Below, in pieces: positions 1 to 5,182 of a stretch of DNA of 6,652 nt; the first letter of the stretch is position 1; every line of letters starts with the position of its first letter. Made by a program: the position numbers and the translations under genes. This DNA is from Lachnoclostridium sp. (GTDB taxonomy: Bacteria > Bacillota_A > Clostridia > Lachnospirales > Lachnospiraceae): contig SVDR01000093.1 of the NCBI GenBank assembly GCA_015057755.1, forward strand, positions 1 through 6,652, in the 5' to 3' direction. The notes beneath the pieces are model-generated. The model did not search any database. It saw nothing but the letters and a program-made list of their open reading frames with translations, and was not told the origin of the DNA.

Positions 1-1858
1 CCTGTCGGAGCAGTTTGCCGTTGGCATCATAGACAGAAACGGTCTTATTGATAATTTTCACTCTGCATCCGTCTTTATCGACGATAGGGGTTTCAACAGG
101 GTCAACGGGAGGTTCTTTCCCTCTGCCACCATGACCGCCGCCTTTCGGCTTGTTGCCTCCGCCACCATGTTGGAAACCTTCGTCCTGCTCAATCGGACCG
201 TCCCAATCGGGGTCGGTAAAGAGTCTCGTCACATTTCTGAAGTCCATAACGACAAAATGTGTCTTGCCGTCCTTTTCTCTGATACGGGTTCCACGACCGA
301 TAATCTGCTTAAAGGTGGTCATGCTCTCGACCGTCTTATCCAGAACGATCAACTTTGTCATTTTGCAGTCTGCGCCGGTGGAAAGCAGCTCGGATGTTGT
401 AGCGATAACCGGATATGGGCTGGATACGGAGATGAAATAGTCAAGCTTGGACTTACCATAAACATCGGAACCGGTGATTCTGACACAATAGTCCGGATTC
501 TCCTTGACCATGTCAGCGTTATGGTTGATAAGGGCAACTCTCATACGCTCGGCATGATCTTCAGAAGCACAGAACACGATGGTTTTCTGCATCCTGTCGG
601 TACTTTTCAGATACTCGGTAATCTCCCTTGCAACCTCATTAATACGATCCTGAAGAATGATGCTGTAGTCGTAGTCCCTGTTGTTGTAAATTCGGTCTTC
701 AATCTCGTTGCCGTAAATGTCGGTTTGTCCTTTGTACGGTCTCCATCCGTCGCCGATATTGGTCGTGATATTGATAACTTTGAACGGCGCAAGGAATCCA
801 TCTTCAATGCCTTGCTTCAAGCTGTAAATGTAAACGGGGTCTCCAAAGTAGTCTATGTTCGATACTTTTTCGCTCTCCTTGGGCGTTGCTGTCATACCGA
901 TTTGGGTCGCAGAAGAAAAATACTCCAAAACTTTACGCCAGTTGCTGTCTTCCTTGGCACTTCCACGATGACACTCATCCACAATAATGAGGTCAAAGTA
1001 TTCAGCGGGGATTTGTCTGAAGTGTTCTTCGTCGTTCTGCCCGACCATCTGATGATAGAGAGCGAAGTTTACTTCATGGGAAGCAATCTTACTCAGACAT
1101 TCCTTATCGGAGAAATCCACTTTGTAAATGGTCTTTTCAAGCGGTGCGAAATCCTGCAAAATACTCTGGTCAACAAGAATATTTCTGTCAGCCAGATACA
1201 GGATTCTCTTTTTAAGGTCAGAACGAAGCAGACGATACACGATTTGGAAAGCAGTATATGTTTTTCCCGTTCCCGTTGCCATGACAAGCAACAATCTTTG
1301 CTGACCTCTGGCAATCGCTTCGACGGTTCTATTTACTGCATTTCTCTGATAGTAACGTGGAGGATATGTACTCTGAGAAGAATAGTACGGCTGAGATACG
1401 ATTTTCTTTTCCATGTCGGAAATGCCCTTACCGTCATTCAGCTCAGCGTAATATCTCGCTACCAGTTCGTCCTGTGTCGGAAATTTATCTAAAGCAATTT
1501 GCTGTTCCTGTCCGGTCAAGAAGTCATGCTCATAGAACGCATCACCGTTTGAAGAATATGCAAACGGCAAATCCATCATCTGAGCGTATGTCATCGCCTG
1601 CTGTAAACCGTAGGATACAGAATGATTGTTGTCTTTTGCTTCAACAACAGCAATGGGTTTTCCGTCGTTGAGGTAAAGCATATAATCGGCAAATTTAGGC
1701 TTACTACGAGCCACAATATTTCCTCTAATGTTAATTCGACCATCTGTGATTTTGGTCTCCATCGTAATGTGACCTTTCCAACCCTTCAGAATGACCGGAG
1801 TAATATAGTTCAATTTGATGTCTTCTTCAGACATCTGTTTCTTGCCCAATATAGTCAT
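1..1858 (-). CDS. hsdR: Type I restriction enzyme R subunit (HsdR), 3' end cut off by the window edge
   Basis: This is the first 619 codons of an HsdR, the ATP-driven translocase and nuclease subunit of a type I restriction-modification complex; it works with HsdM and HsdS to cut unmodified foreign DNA in the cytoplasm. Translated from the minus strand, the frame is open from the ATG to the window edge. Residues about 55-91 carry the HsdR_N nuclease signature: D58, then E73-A-K75 (VEAKD), then Q87-xxx-Y91. Superfamily 2 helicase motifs follow in order: Walker A ATGTGKT (194-200), DECH (294-297), TATP (323-326) and QIIGRGTRIR (518-527). A Gly/His-rich linker (564-580) then leads into the C-terminal domain, as in EcoAI/EcoEI-like HsdR. 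Such proteins are about 800 residues, so roughly 200 are missing. AGGAGG lies 7 bases before the ATG. It follows a small Xre gene by 34 bases, probably co-transcribed. All visible catalytic motifs are intact. A stand-alone helicase-nuclease is the main alternative, since hsdM and hsdS are not visible. Confidence 0.93.
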   Translation of the reverse strand, partial: MTILGKKQMSEEDIKLNYITPVILKGWKGHITMETKITDGRINIRGNIVARSKPKFADYMLYLNDGKPIAVVEAKDNNHSVSYGLQQAMTYAQMMDLPFAYSSNGDAFYEHDFLTGQEQQIALDKFPTQDELVARYYAELNDGKGISDMEKKIVSQPYYSSQSTYPPRYYQRNAVNRTVEAIARGQQRLLLVMATGTGKTYTAFQIVYRLLRSDLKKRILYLADRNILVDQSILQDFAPLEKTIYKVDFSDKECLSKIASHEVNFALYHQMVGQNDEEHFRQIPAEYFDLIIVDECHRGSAKEDSNWRKVLEYFSSATQIGMTATPKESEKVSNIDYFGDPVYIYSLKQGIEDGFLAPFKVINITTNIGDGWRPYKGQTDIYGNEIEDRIYNNRDYDYSIILQDRINEVAREITEYLKSTDRMQKTIVFCASEDHAERMRVALINHNADMVKENPDYCVRITGSDVYGKSKLDYFISVSSPYPVIATTSELLSTGADCKMTKLIVLDKTVESMTTFKQIIGRGTRIREKDGKTHFVVMDFRNVTRLFTDPDWDGPIEQDEGFQHGGGGNKPKGGGHGGRGKEPPVDPVETPIVDKDGCRVKIINKTVSVYDANGKLLRQ

Positions 1859-1892
1859 ATCGAATCCTCCTAATCATAATTTCCAGTATTGG

Positions 1893-2096
1893 TTAGTCAC
1901 GGATCGTTTCAAGAATATCTTCAATCCGACAATCCATTGCTTCGCAGATACGAAGAAGAACATCCGTGGTAATATTATCCCCCTTACCAAGTTTCGCAAG
2001 GGAAGCAGAACTGATGCCAGCCTTTTCTTTCAAATCACTCTTTTTCATATTTTTATCAATAAGCATCTTCCAGAGTTTGTTATAGCTGATACGCAT
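1893..2096 (-). CDS. Small Xre/Cro-type helix-turn-helix regulator upstream of hsdR
   Basis: A 67-residue protein that is essentially a single Xre/Cro-C1 type helix-turn-helix domain. Residues about 18-37 (MKKSDLKEKAGISSASLAKL) form the HTH, and VLLRICEAMDCRIEDIL is the usual trailing helix pair of this short-regulator class. The ATG is preceded by AGGAGG at 2106-2111, nine bases upstream, so the start is well supported. hsdR begins 34 bases after its stop with its own ribosome binding site, so the two probably share a transcript from the promoter at 2137-2142. By analogy with controller proteins of restriction-modification loci, it may set the level of restriction; that role is inferred from position, not from a specific C-protein match. 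It may act on the inverted repeat overlapping its own promoter. Confidence 0.88.
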   Translation of the reverse strand: MRISYNKLWKMLIDKNMKKSDLKEKAGISSASLAKLGKGDNITTDVLLRICEAMDCRIEDILETIRD

Positions 2097-2136
2097 AATG
2101 GAAGTCCTCCTTGTACCAAATCGCCCAATTTTCTTT

Positions 2137-2155
2137 ATTATAACACATAAATGTG
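2137..2155 (-). promoter_or_regulatory. Promoter of the xre-hsdR unit with an overlapping inverted repeat (candidate operator)
   Basis: On the minus strand a perfect TATAAT (2137-2142) is preceded by TGT, giving an extended -10 element; no good -35 hexamer is visible at 16-18 bases. Immediately upstream, in the spacer, lies the inverted repeat CACAT-AA-ATGTG (2144-2155; 5-base arms, 2-base centre). A site in this position would block RNA polymerase if bound, and the adjacent Xre protein is the natural candidate. The promoter assignment is seen in sequence; the operator role is inferred. Confidence 0.6.
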
Positions 2156-2191
2156 AAAATTCCTACCCAATTCGTAAAGTAAAAATCTGCG

Positions 2192-2213
2192 AACGCGAAT
2201 TTATTTTCGCGTT
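2192..2213. repeat. Inverted repeat AACGCGAA-n6-TTCGCGTT
   Basis: Perfect 8-base arms at 2192-2199 and 2206-2213 around TTTATT. The arms can be lengthened by a G-T wobble and one more C-G pair. It lies about 50 bases upstream of the xre -10 element, in a stretch with no gene. No T-run follows on either strand, so it is a poor intrinsic terminator. A regulator binding site or a DNA hairpin is more likely, but nothing in the sequence fixes which protein would bind. Confidence 0.5.
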
Positions 2214-2290
2214 TGAGAATATCACATCTGTTTTAGGTAAAATAAGCGTTAGATAAGATGGATTTTGGAAGAAAACAAACTGTAACCGAC

Positions 2291-2332
2291 AGAAAAGAAA
2301 TATGGAGCTGTAACAACCCATATTTCTTTTCT
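2291..2332. repeat. Long perfect hairpin with 15-base arms
   Basis: AGAAAAGAAATATGG (2291-2305) is repeated as its exact reverse complement at 2318-2332, with a 12-base loop. The stem is AT-rich and closes on GG/CC. On the minus strand it starts 14 bases after the stop codon of the decayed excisionase-like remnant, so it may be the former transcription end of that gene, although no uninterrupted T-run follows. The surrounding stretch 2160-2345 holds no open frame I would support. Confidence 0.6.
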
Positions 2333-2345
2333 ATCTGTGATTATA

Positions 2346-2411
2346 TTACCTCCGTTCAATAAACTCGATCACACTCTCCTTTGGAATCCTCCATCTGTAT
2401 TGCTTGGATGT
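2346..2411 (-). pseudogene. Remnant of an excisionase-like gene (last about 18 codons)
   Basis: Reading the minus strand back from a TAA at 2346-2348 gives QYRWRIPKESVIEFIERR. This matches the C-terminus of the intact excisionase-like protein at 3748-3921 (NRWRITKESVVEFIERR) at all but a few positions. Upstream in the same frame a TAA appears at 2412-2414, and homology stops near the tryptophan-arginine region, so no start codon or HTH half remains. The DNA identity (37 of 41 bases over 2353-2393 against 3755-3795) shows that the two are copies. It looks like the 3' stub of an element whose front part was lost or replaced when the neighbouring Xre-TPR module arrived. Confidence 0.75.
2353..2393. 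repeat. Left copy of a 41-base imperfect direct repeat
   Basis: This stretch matches 3755-3795 in the same orientation at 37 of 41 positions without gaps; the shared core starts CGTTCAATAAACTC and ends AATCCTCCA. It consists of the 3' end of the decayed excisionase-like gene. The two copies lie 1402 bases apart and bracket the Xre-TPR regulator and its terminator. Confidence 0.75.
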
Positions 2412-2419
2412 TTATAGTC

Positions 2420-2458
2420 AAAAAAATATCGGCAGATTTCCTCCTGAAAATCTGCCGA
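2420..2458 (-). terminator. Intrinsic terminator after the Xre-TPR regulator
   Basis: Read on the minus strand, TCGGCAGATTT (2458-2448) pairs perfectly with AAATCTGCCGA (2439-2429), an 11-base-pair stem with an 8-base loop (TCAGGAGG). TA and then seven T residues (2426-2420) follow. This is a textbook Rho-independent terminator about 45 bases downstream of the regulator stop at 2503. The loop happens to contain a ribosome-binding-site-like AGGAGG, but no start codon follows at a useful distance. Confidence 0.88.
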
Positions 2459-2463
2459 CGCCC

Positions 2464-2481
2464 CAGCATCTCACAATGCTG
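2464..2481. repeat. Small inverted repeat CAGCAT-n6-ATGCTG before the terminator
   Basis: Perfect 6-base arms at 2464-2469 and 2476-2481 sit between the regulator stop codon and the intrinsic terminator. It could form a short second hairpin in the 3' untranslated region. There is no T-run, and no independent function can be assigned. Confidence 0.35.
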
Positions 2482-2502
2482 TTGACTTTTCACTCCAATC
2501 CA

Positions 2503-3595
2503 TTAGCGTGTGCATGCTGTTTCCATAAGACGTTTAAGCAGTGCATCGTAGCGTGCATCGGAACGTAACACCTCGGTTTCATCACTGGTAGTCAGCCAGT
2601 TAAGCATAGCTTGTGTATGATTCCCATCTGTGTCTATGATCCAACCACCTTCCACATAACCGCACAAAACTGGAGATGTGTGCGGTGCTTCAAAGTCATA
2701 GCTATCCATGTGAATGGCAAATTCAGCACCTTTTTCAAGCCAGTACCATGCATCTTCATAATCCTGACTTTCAAGATACGTACTAAACAAATGGCTACAA
2801 GCCTGTTCGCCCAGCTGCGCCTTGAATTGATAATCACCGTCCGGGAATAACACTTCAAGAAGAGAAACCGCTGTTTTTAACAAACGGATTCTATTCTCAT
2901 ATGAATAAATGAATTCCCCATCATCACGGAGCTGACCCGGGGGCAATTGCTATCATTTCAACAACACGTCCGATCAGATAATCCATGTATTCTTGAAATT
3001 TTTCAAATCCCGCTTCTCCGCTCCAACGATATTTCATAAATTCTTCATAGGAGAAATGCACAGAGGGCATTTCTTCTGCGAGTTTTAACATTTCCTTATA
3101 CTTTCCTGCGTGTTCATATGCAACTCCCAGAGTATTAATCGCTTCGTAACGAATAATACTATCCGTACATTCTGTAAGAATTCGATTACAAAGTTCAATA
3201 GCTTCATCATATCTTTTGATGCCTTTGTGTGAATTCTCATATACCATGGAGTCAGCGAGACGATGCATGATTACATAATCTCTCGGAAATTTTTTATTTG
3301 CCTCACGGAGAAGCGCAGTACGTTCCGAAATTTTTCCCTGATTGCCTAAATCATTTGCTTCAGTTAGATATTTAATAATTTCCTCATTATTCTTCTCAAT
3401 ATCAATACTGAGTAGTACATCGGAAGAAACGTCGAAGATATGGCAGAGTGCGGGGAGTTGACTAAGATCAGGGGCAGTTTTGTCGCACTCCCACTGTGAG
3501 ATTGCGCGTGAAGTAATACCTAAATATTCGGCAAGCTGTGCCTGCGTGATATTCTTTTCATGACGCAGACGTTTTATAGTAGATCCAATAGACAT
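2503..3595 (-). pseudogene. Xre-family regulator with TPR-like C-terminus, split by a one-base frameshift
   Basis: Two overlapping frames together make one protein. The first (start 3595) has a canonical Xre HTH at residues about 3-60 (ITQAQLAEYLGITSRAISQW) and then TPR-like helices (about 105-175), ending at a TGA at 2924-2926. The second frame (to 2503) continues the same fold (LRDDGEFIYSYENRIRLLK, then EDAWYWLEKGAEFAIHMDS), typical of the C-terminal half of roughly 370-residue Xre-TPR regulators in Clostridia. Removing one base from the C5 run at about 2938-2942 (minus strand GCCCCCGGG) joins them as IAPGQLRDD, giving 363 residues. The ATG at 3593-3595 is preferred over an upstream TTG because that TTG abuts GGGAGGAC (3601-3608), the ribosome binding site. 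These proteins are cytosolic DNA-binding regulators, in some cases peptide-responsive; the target is unknown. The frameshift may be real decay, phase-variable slippage or a sequencing error. Confidence 0.82.
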
Positions 3596-3618
3596 GTTCA
3601 GTCCTCCCAAAAATATTC

Positions 3619-3630
3619 AAAAGCGCTTTT
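3619..3630. promoter_or_regulatory. 12-base palindrome AAAAGCGCTTTT at the Xre-TPR transcription start
   Basis: The self-complementary AAAAGCGCTTTT lies between the -10 element and the ribosome binding site of the Xre-TPR gene, roughly at the expected transcription start. Its position suits a repressor site, possibly for autoregulation. No binding evidence can be read from sequence alone. Confidence 0.4.
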
Positions 3631-3638
3631 TTGATTTT

Positions 3639-3666
3639 ATTATATCACATTTTCGAAATAAGTGAA
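3639..3666 (-). promoter_or_regulatory. Promoter of the Xre-TPR regulator
   Basis: On the minus strand TTCACT (3666-3661) is separated by 16 bases from a perfect TATAAT (3644-3639). The -10 lies about 30 bases upstream of the GGGAGGAC ribosome binding site. The expected start of transcription falls near 3632, next to the palindrome at 3619-3630. Confidence 0.65.
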
Positions 3667-3697
3667 TACAGTATGTGGTTAGCTGAAGTATAGTTTT

Positions 3698-3714
3698 ACT
3701 ATGATAATCATAGT
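3698..3714. repeat. Inverted repeat ACTATGA-TAA-TCATAGT
   Basis: Perfect 7-base arms around TAA lie in the gap between the excisionase-like gene and the Xre-TPR promoter. It is enclosed by a second, wider pair, TATAGTTT (3689-3696) and AAACTATA (3737-3744). No T-run follows on the minus strand, so termination after the excisionase-like gene is doubtful. It could instead be a protein-binding site upstream of the Xre-TPR promoter. Confidence 0.45.
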
Positions 3715-3747
3715 GATTGTTCTTGAAATGGAAATTAAACTATAAAA

Positions 3748-3921
3748 TCATCTTCGTTCAATAAACTCCACCACACTCTCCTTAGTAATCCTCCAACGAT
3801 TCCCTATCCGGAATCCCTCAATCTGCCTCGTATGCAGTAATTCCAGCATCGTATTCTTGCCAACCTTCAACAACTGCTGACACTCCTTGAAGGTCAGTAT
3901 TTCTGGGATAGTTTTATACAT
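3748..3921 (-). CDS. Excisionase-like MerR-type winged-helix DNA-binding protein
   Basis: A 57-residue protein made of one excisionase-family (HTH_17, MerR-like) domain. LTFKECQQLLKVGKNTMLEL is the helix-turn-helix, and IEGFRIGNRWRITKESVVEF supplies the wing and the typical R-x-G-x-x-W-R-I ending. Proteins of this kind bend DNA and steer integrases toward excision in integrative elements, and some act as regulators. The ATG at 3919-3921 has a G-rich ribosome binding site (AAAGGGGGAC, about 3929-3938) at normal spacing; the nearby upstream ATG is out of frame. It is divergent from the amidoligase operon, and no integrase lies next to it in the window. The stub at 2346-2411 is a decayed copy of its 3' end. 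The DNA-binding fold is secure; a role in excision is inferred from the family. Confidence 0.82.
   Translation of the reverse strand: MYKTIPEILTFKECQQLLKVGKNTMLELLHTRQIEGFRIGNRWRITKESVVEFIERR
3755..3795. repeat. Right copy of the 41-base imperfect direct repeat
   Basis: This is the 3' end of the intact excisionase-like gene and matches 2353-2393 at 37 of 41 bases in the same orientation. It is presumably the better-preserved copy, because here the repeat sits inside a complete reading frame. Confidence 0.75.
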
Positions 3922-3949
3922 AACATAAGTCCCCCTTTCATAATATTTG

Positions 3950-4023
3950 GTTTATATCATTGTTCTTCTGTCCCCTGTAGTTTATATCGTCCCGCAATCC
4001 TGCTTCCTTCACTTATATATCAT
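3950..4023. repeat. Three spaced copies of TATATCRT in the divergent promoter region
   Basis: GTTTATATCAT (3950-3960) and GTTTATATCGT (3980-3990) are near-identical and 30 bases apart. A looser third copy, TATATCAT (4016-4023), follows 33 bases later. The spacing is close to three helical turns, so all would face the same side of the DNA. They lie between the divergent excisionase-like and amidoligase genes. They may be regulator sites for both directions; read on the minus strand each also resembles a -10 element (TATAAA in the first two). I could not settle on a single convincing promoter for either gene. Confidence 0.4.
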
Positions 4024-4071
4024 TCCTGCGGTAACAAACCAAAATAAACTACATTTCAGGAGGACAAAACC

Positions 4072-5181
4072 ATGTCTCAATCCCTCATCTGCTTCCACTG
4101 CGGAGCCAAACTTACCGAAGACACCATGCACGAACTTGACGATCAGCTCATGTGTGATGACTGCTTCGACGAACTTACCACATTCTGCGACTGCTGTCTT
4201 GACCGTATCTGGCGTGCAGAAGCAGAAGGAAATCGTGTACTGACGCTCTGTCACGATTGTCTTGAGAACAACTACTGCAACTGCAGCAGCTGCGGCTTCC
4301 TCATCCACAACGATGACGCACACTACATCGACGACGGAGACGATCCCTATTGCGAGGACTGCTATAACAAATACAGTGCCAACAGCATCCACAACTACCA
4401 CTACAAGCCTGAACCTATCTTTTATGGTTCGGGTTCTTTGTTTATGGGCGTGGAACTGGAGATCGATGATGGTGGAGAAAGTGACAGCAATGCAGAGAAA
4501 ATCTGTAATATCGCAAACTTCGATGAAGAACGTATTTACTGCAAGCACGACGGAAGCCTTGACGACGGCTTTGAAATCGTCAGTCATCCTATGACGCTCG
4601 AATACCACACTAACTCCATGAACTGGCGTGAGATTATGGCAGAAGCAATACGTCTTCGTTATACCTCACATAATGCCGGTTCCTGCGGTCTGCACGTTCA
4701 CTGTAATCGTGATTTCTTTGGTGATACGCTCGATGAGCAAGAGATCGCGATCGGACGCATCATATACTTCGTGGAGAAAAACTTTAATGAATTTACACTT
4801 TTTTCGCGAAGAAGTAGTGCTTCCCTCAATCGATGGGCAGCCAAATATGCAACAATCAGTTCTACAGTCCACGAGACTTATGCCAAAGCCAAGGATAAGG
4901 ATTTAGGACGTTATGTAGCCGTGAATCTGGCGAACTATCACACCATCGAATTCCGCATCTTTCGTGGAACTCTGCGTTACGAAACCTTCATTGCAACTCT
5001 GCAGCTTGTGGATGAAATCTGTCATCTTGCACTTCGTCTGCATGATTACGAAATGGAAGAACTGTCGTGGTGTGAGTTTGTCATGAGGATCGACAAAACT
5101 GCAAAGCTGGAACTGATTGATTACCTCAAGGCAAGACGGTTGTACGTCAATGAACGTGTTGATGATGGGCTGGAGGTGTGA
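4072..5181 (+). CDS. Amidoligase (GCS/GS-fold COOH-NH2 ligase) with three N-terminal zinc-binding modules
   Basis: The C-terminal two thirds match the putative amidoligase family. These ATP-dependent ligases, distantly related to glutamate-cysteine ligase and glutamine synthetase, join an amine to a carboxylate. Visible signatures are the metal-binding GVELEID (126-132), DGSLDDGFEIVSHP (160-173), CGLHVH (205-210) and IEFRIFRGTL (292-301). The first about 100 residues hold three Cys pairs-of-pairs: C7/C10 with C28/C31, C39/C42 with C60/C63, and C71/C74 with C94/C97. Each suits one zinc and may serve to bind a protein or nucleic acid substrate. AGGAGG at 4057-4062 sets the ATG. The class II amidotransferase starts one base after the stop, so the two are probably translationally coupled and act together, with glutamine as the amine source. 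The substrate carboxylate cannot be told from sequence. All recognised catalytic positions appear present. Confidence 0.88.
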   Translation: MSQSLICFHCGAKLTEDTMHELDDQLMCDDCFDELTTFCDCCLDRIWRAEAEGNRVLTLCHDCLENNYCNCSSCGFLIHNDDAHYIDDGDDPYCEDCYNKYSANSIHNYHYKPEPIFYGSGSLFMGVELEIDDGGESDSNAEKICNIANFDEERIYCKHDGSLDDGFEIVSHPMTLEYHTNSMNWREIMAEAIRLRYTSHNAGSCGLHVHCNRDFFGDTLDEQEIAIGRIIYFVEKNFNEFTLFSRRSSASLNRWAAKYATISSTVHETYAKAKDKDLGRYVAVNLANYHTIEFRIFRGTLRYETFIATLQLVDEICHLALRLHDYEMEELSWCEFVMRIDKTAKLELIDYLKARRLYVNERVDDGLEV

Positions 5182-5182
5182 T

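Noticed and set aside
131..1492. Long plus-strand frame of 453 codons
   Set aside because: It lies wholly antisense to hsdR, whose minus-strand frame carries every expected nuclease and helicase motif. The plus-strand translation has no recognisable domain.
2440..2447. AGGAGG inside the terminator loop as a ribosome binding site
   Set aside because: No start codon with a usable frame follows on the minus strand at suitable distance; it is probably coincidence.
2503..2946. Independent gene starting at a TTG for the C-terminal half of the Xre-TPR regulator
   Set aside because: The TTG lies inside the frameshift run, has no ribosome binding site, and the product continues the fold of the upstream frame. 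A frameshifted single gene explains it better.
2926..2950. Programmed +1 ribosomal frameshift in the Xre-TPR gene
   Set aside because: I see no rare-codon or stop-codon slippery context of the known +1 type and no stimulatory stem. The upstream frame simply runs on to a stop 12-15 bases later, so a mutation or read error is simpler.
3950..4023. CRISPR-like or iteron array
   Set aside because: Only three short, imperfect copies are present, with no replication or Cas genes nearby. Regulator boxes are a more modest reading.
4262..4594. Plus-strand Thr- and Ala-rich frame of 110 codons
   Set aside because: It is a shifted-frame shadow of the amidoligase gene with low-complexity composition and no homology signal.
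4009..4608. Minus-strand frame of 199 codons rich in valine and alanine
   Set aside because: It is antisense to the amidoligase. The biased composition is the mirror of the Asp- and Asn-rich, Cys-rich coding strand, and no ribosome binding site supports it.
5117..5182. Earlier in-frame ATG for the amidotransferase
   Set aside because: It would bury the catalytic cysteine at residue 24. Class II amidotransferases need Cys right after the initiator Met, and the ATG at 5183 has a good ribosome binding site.
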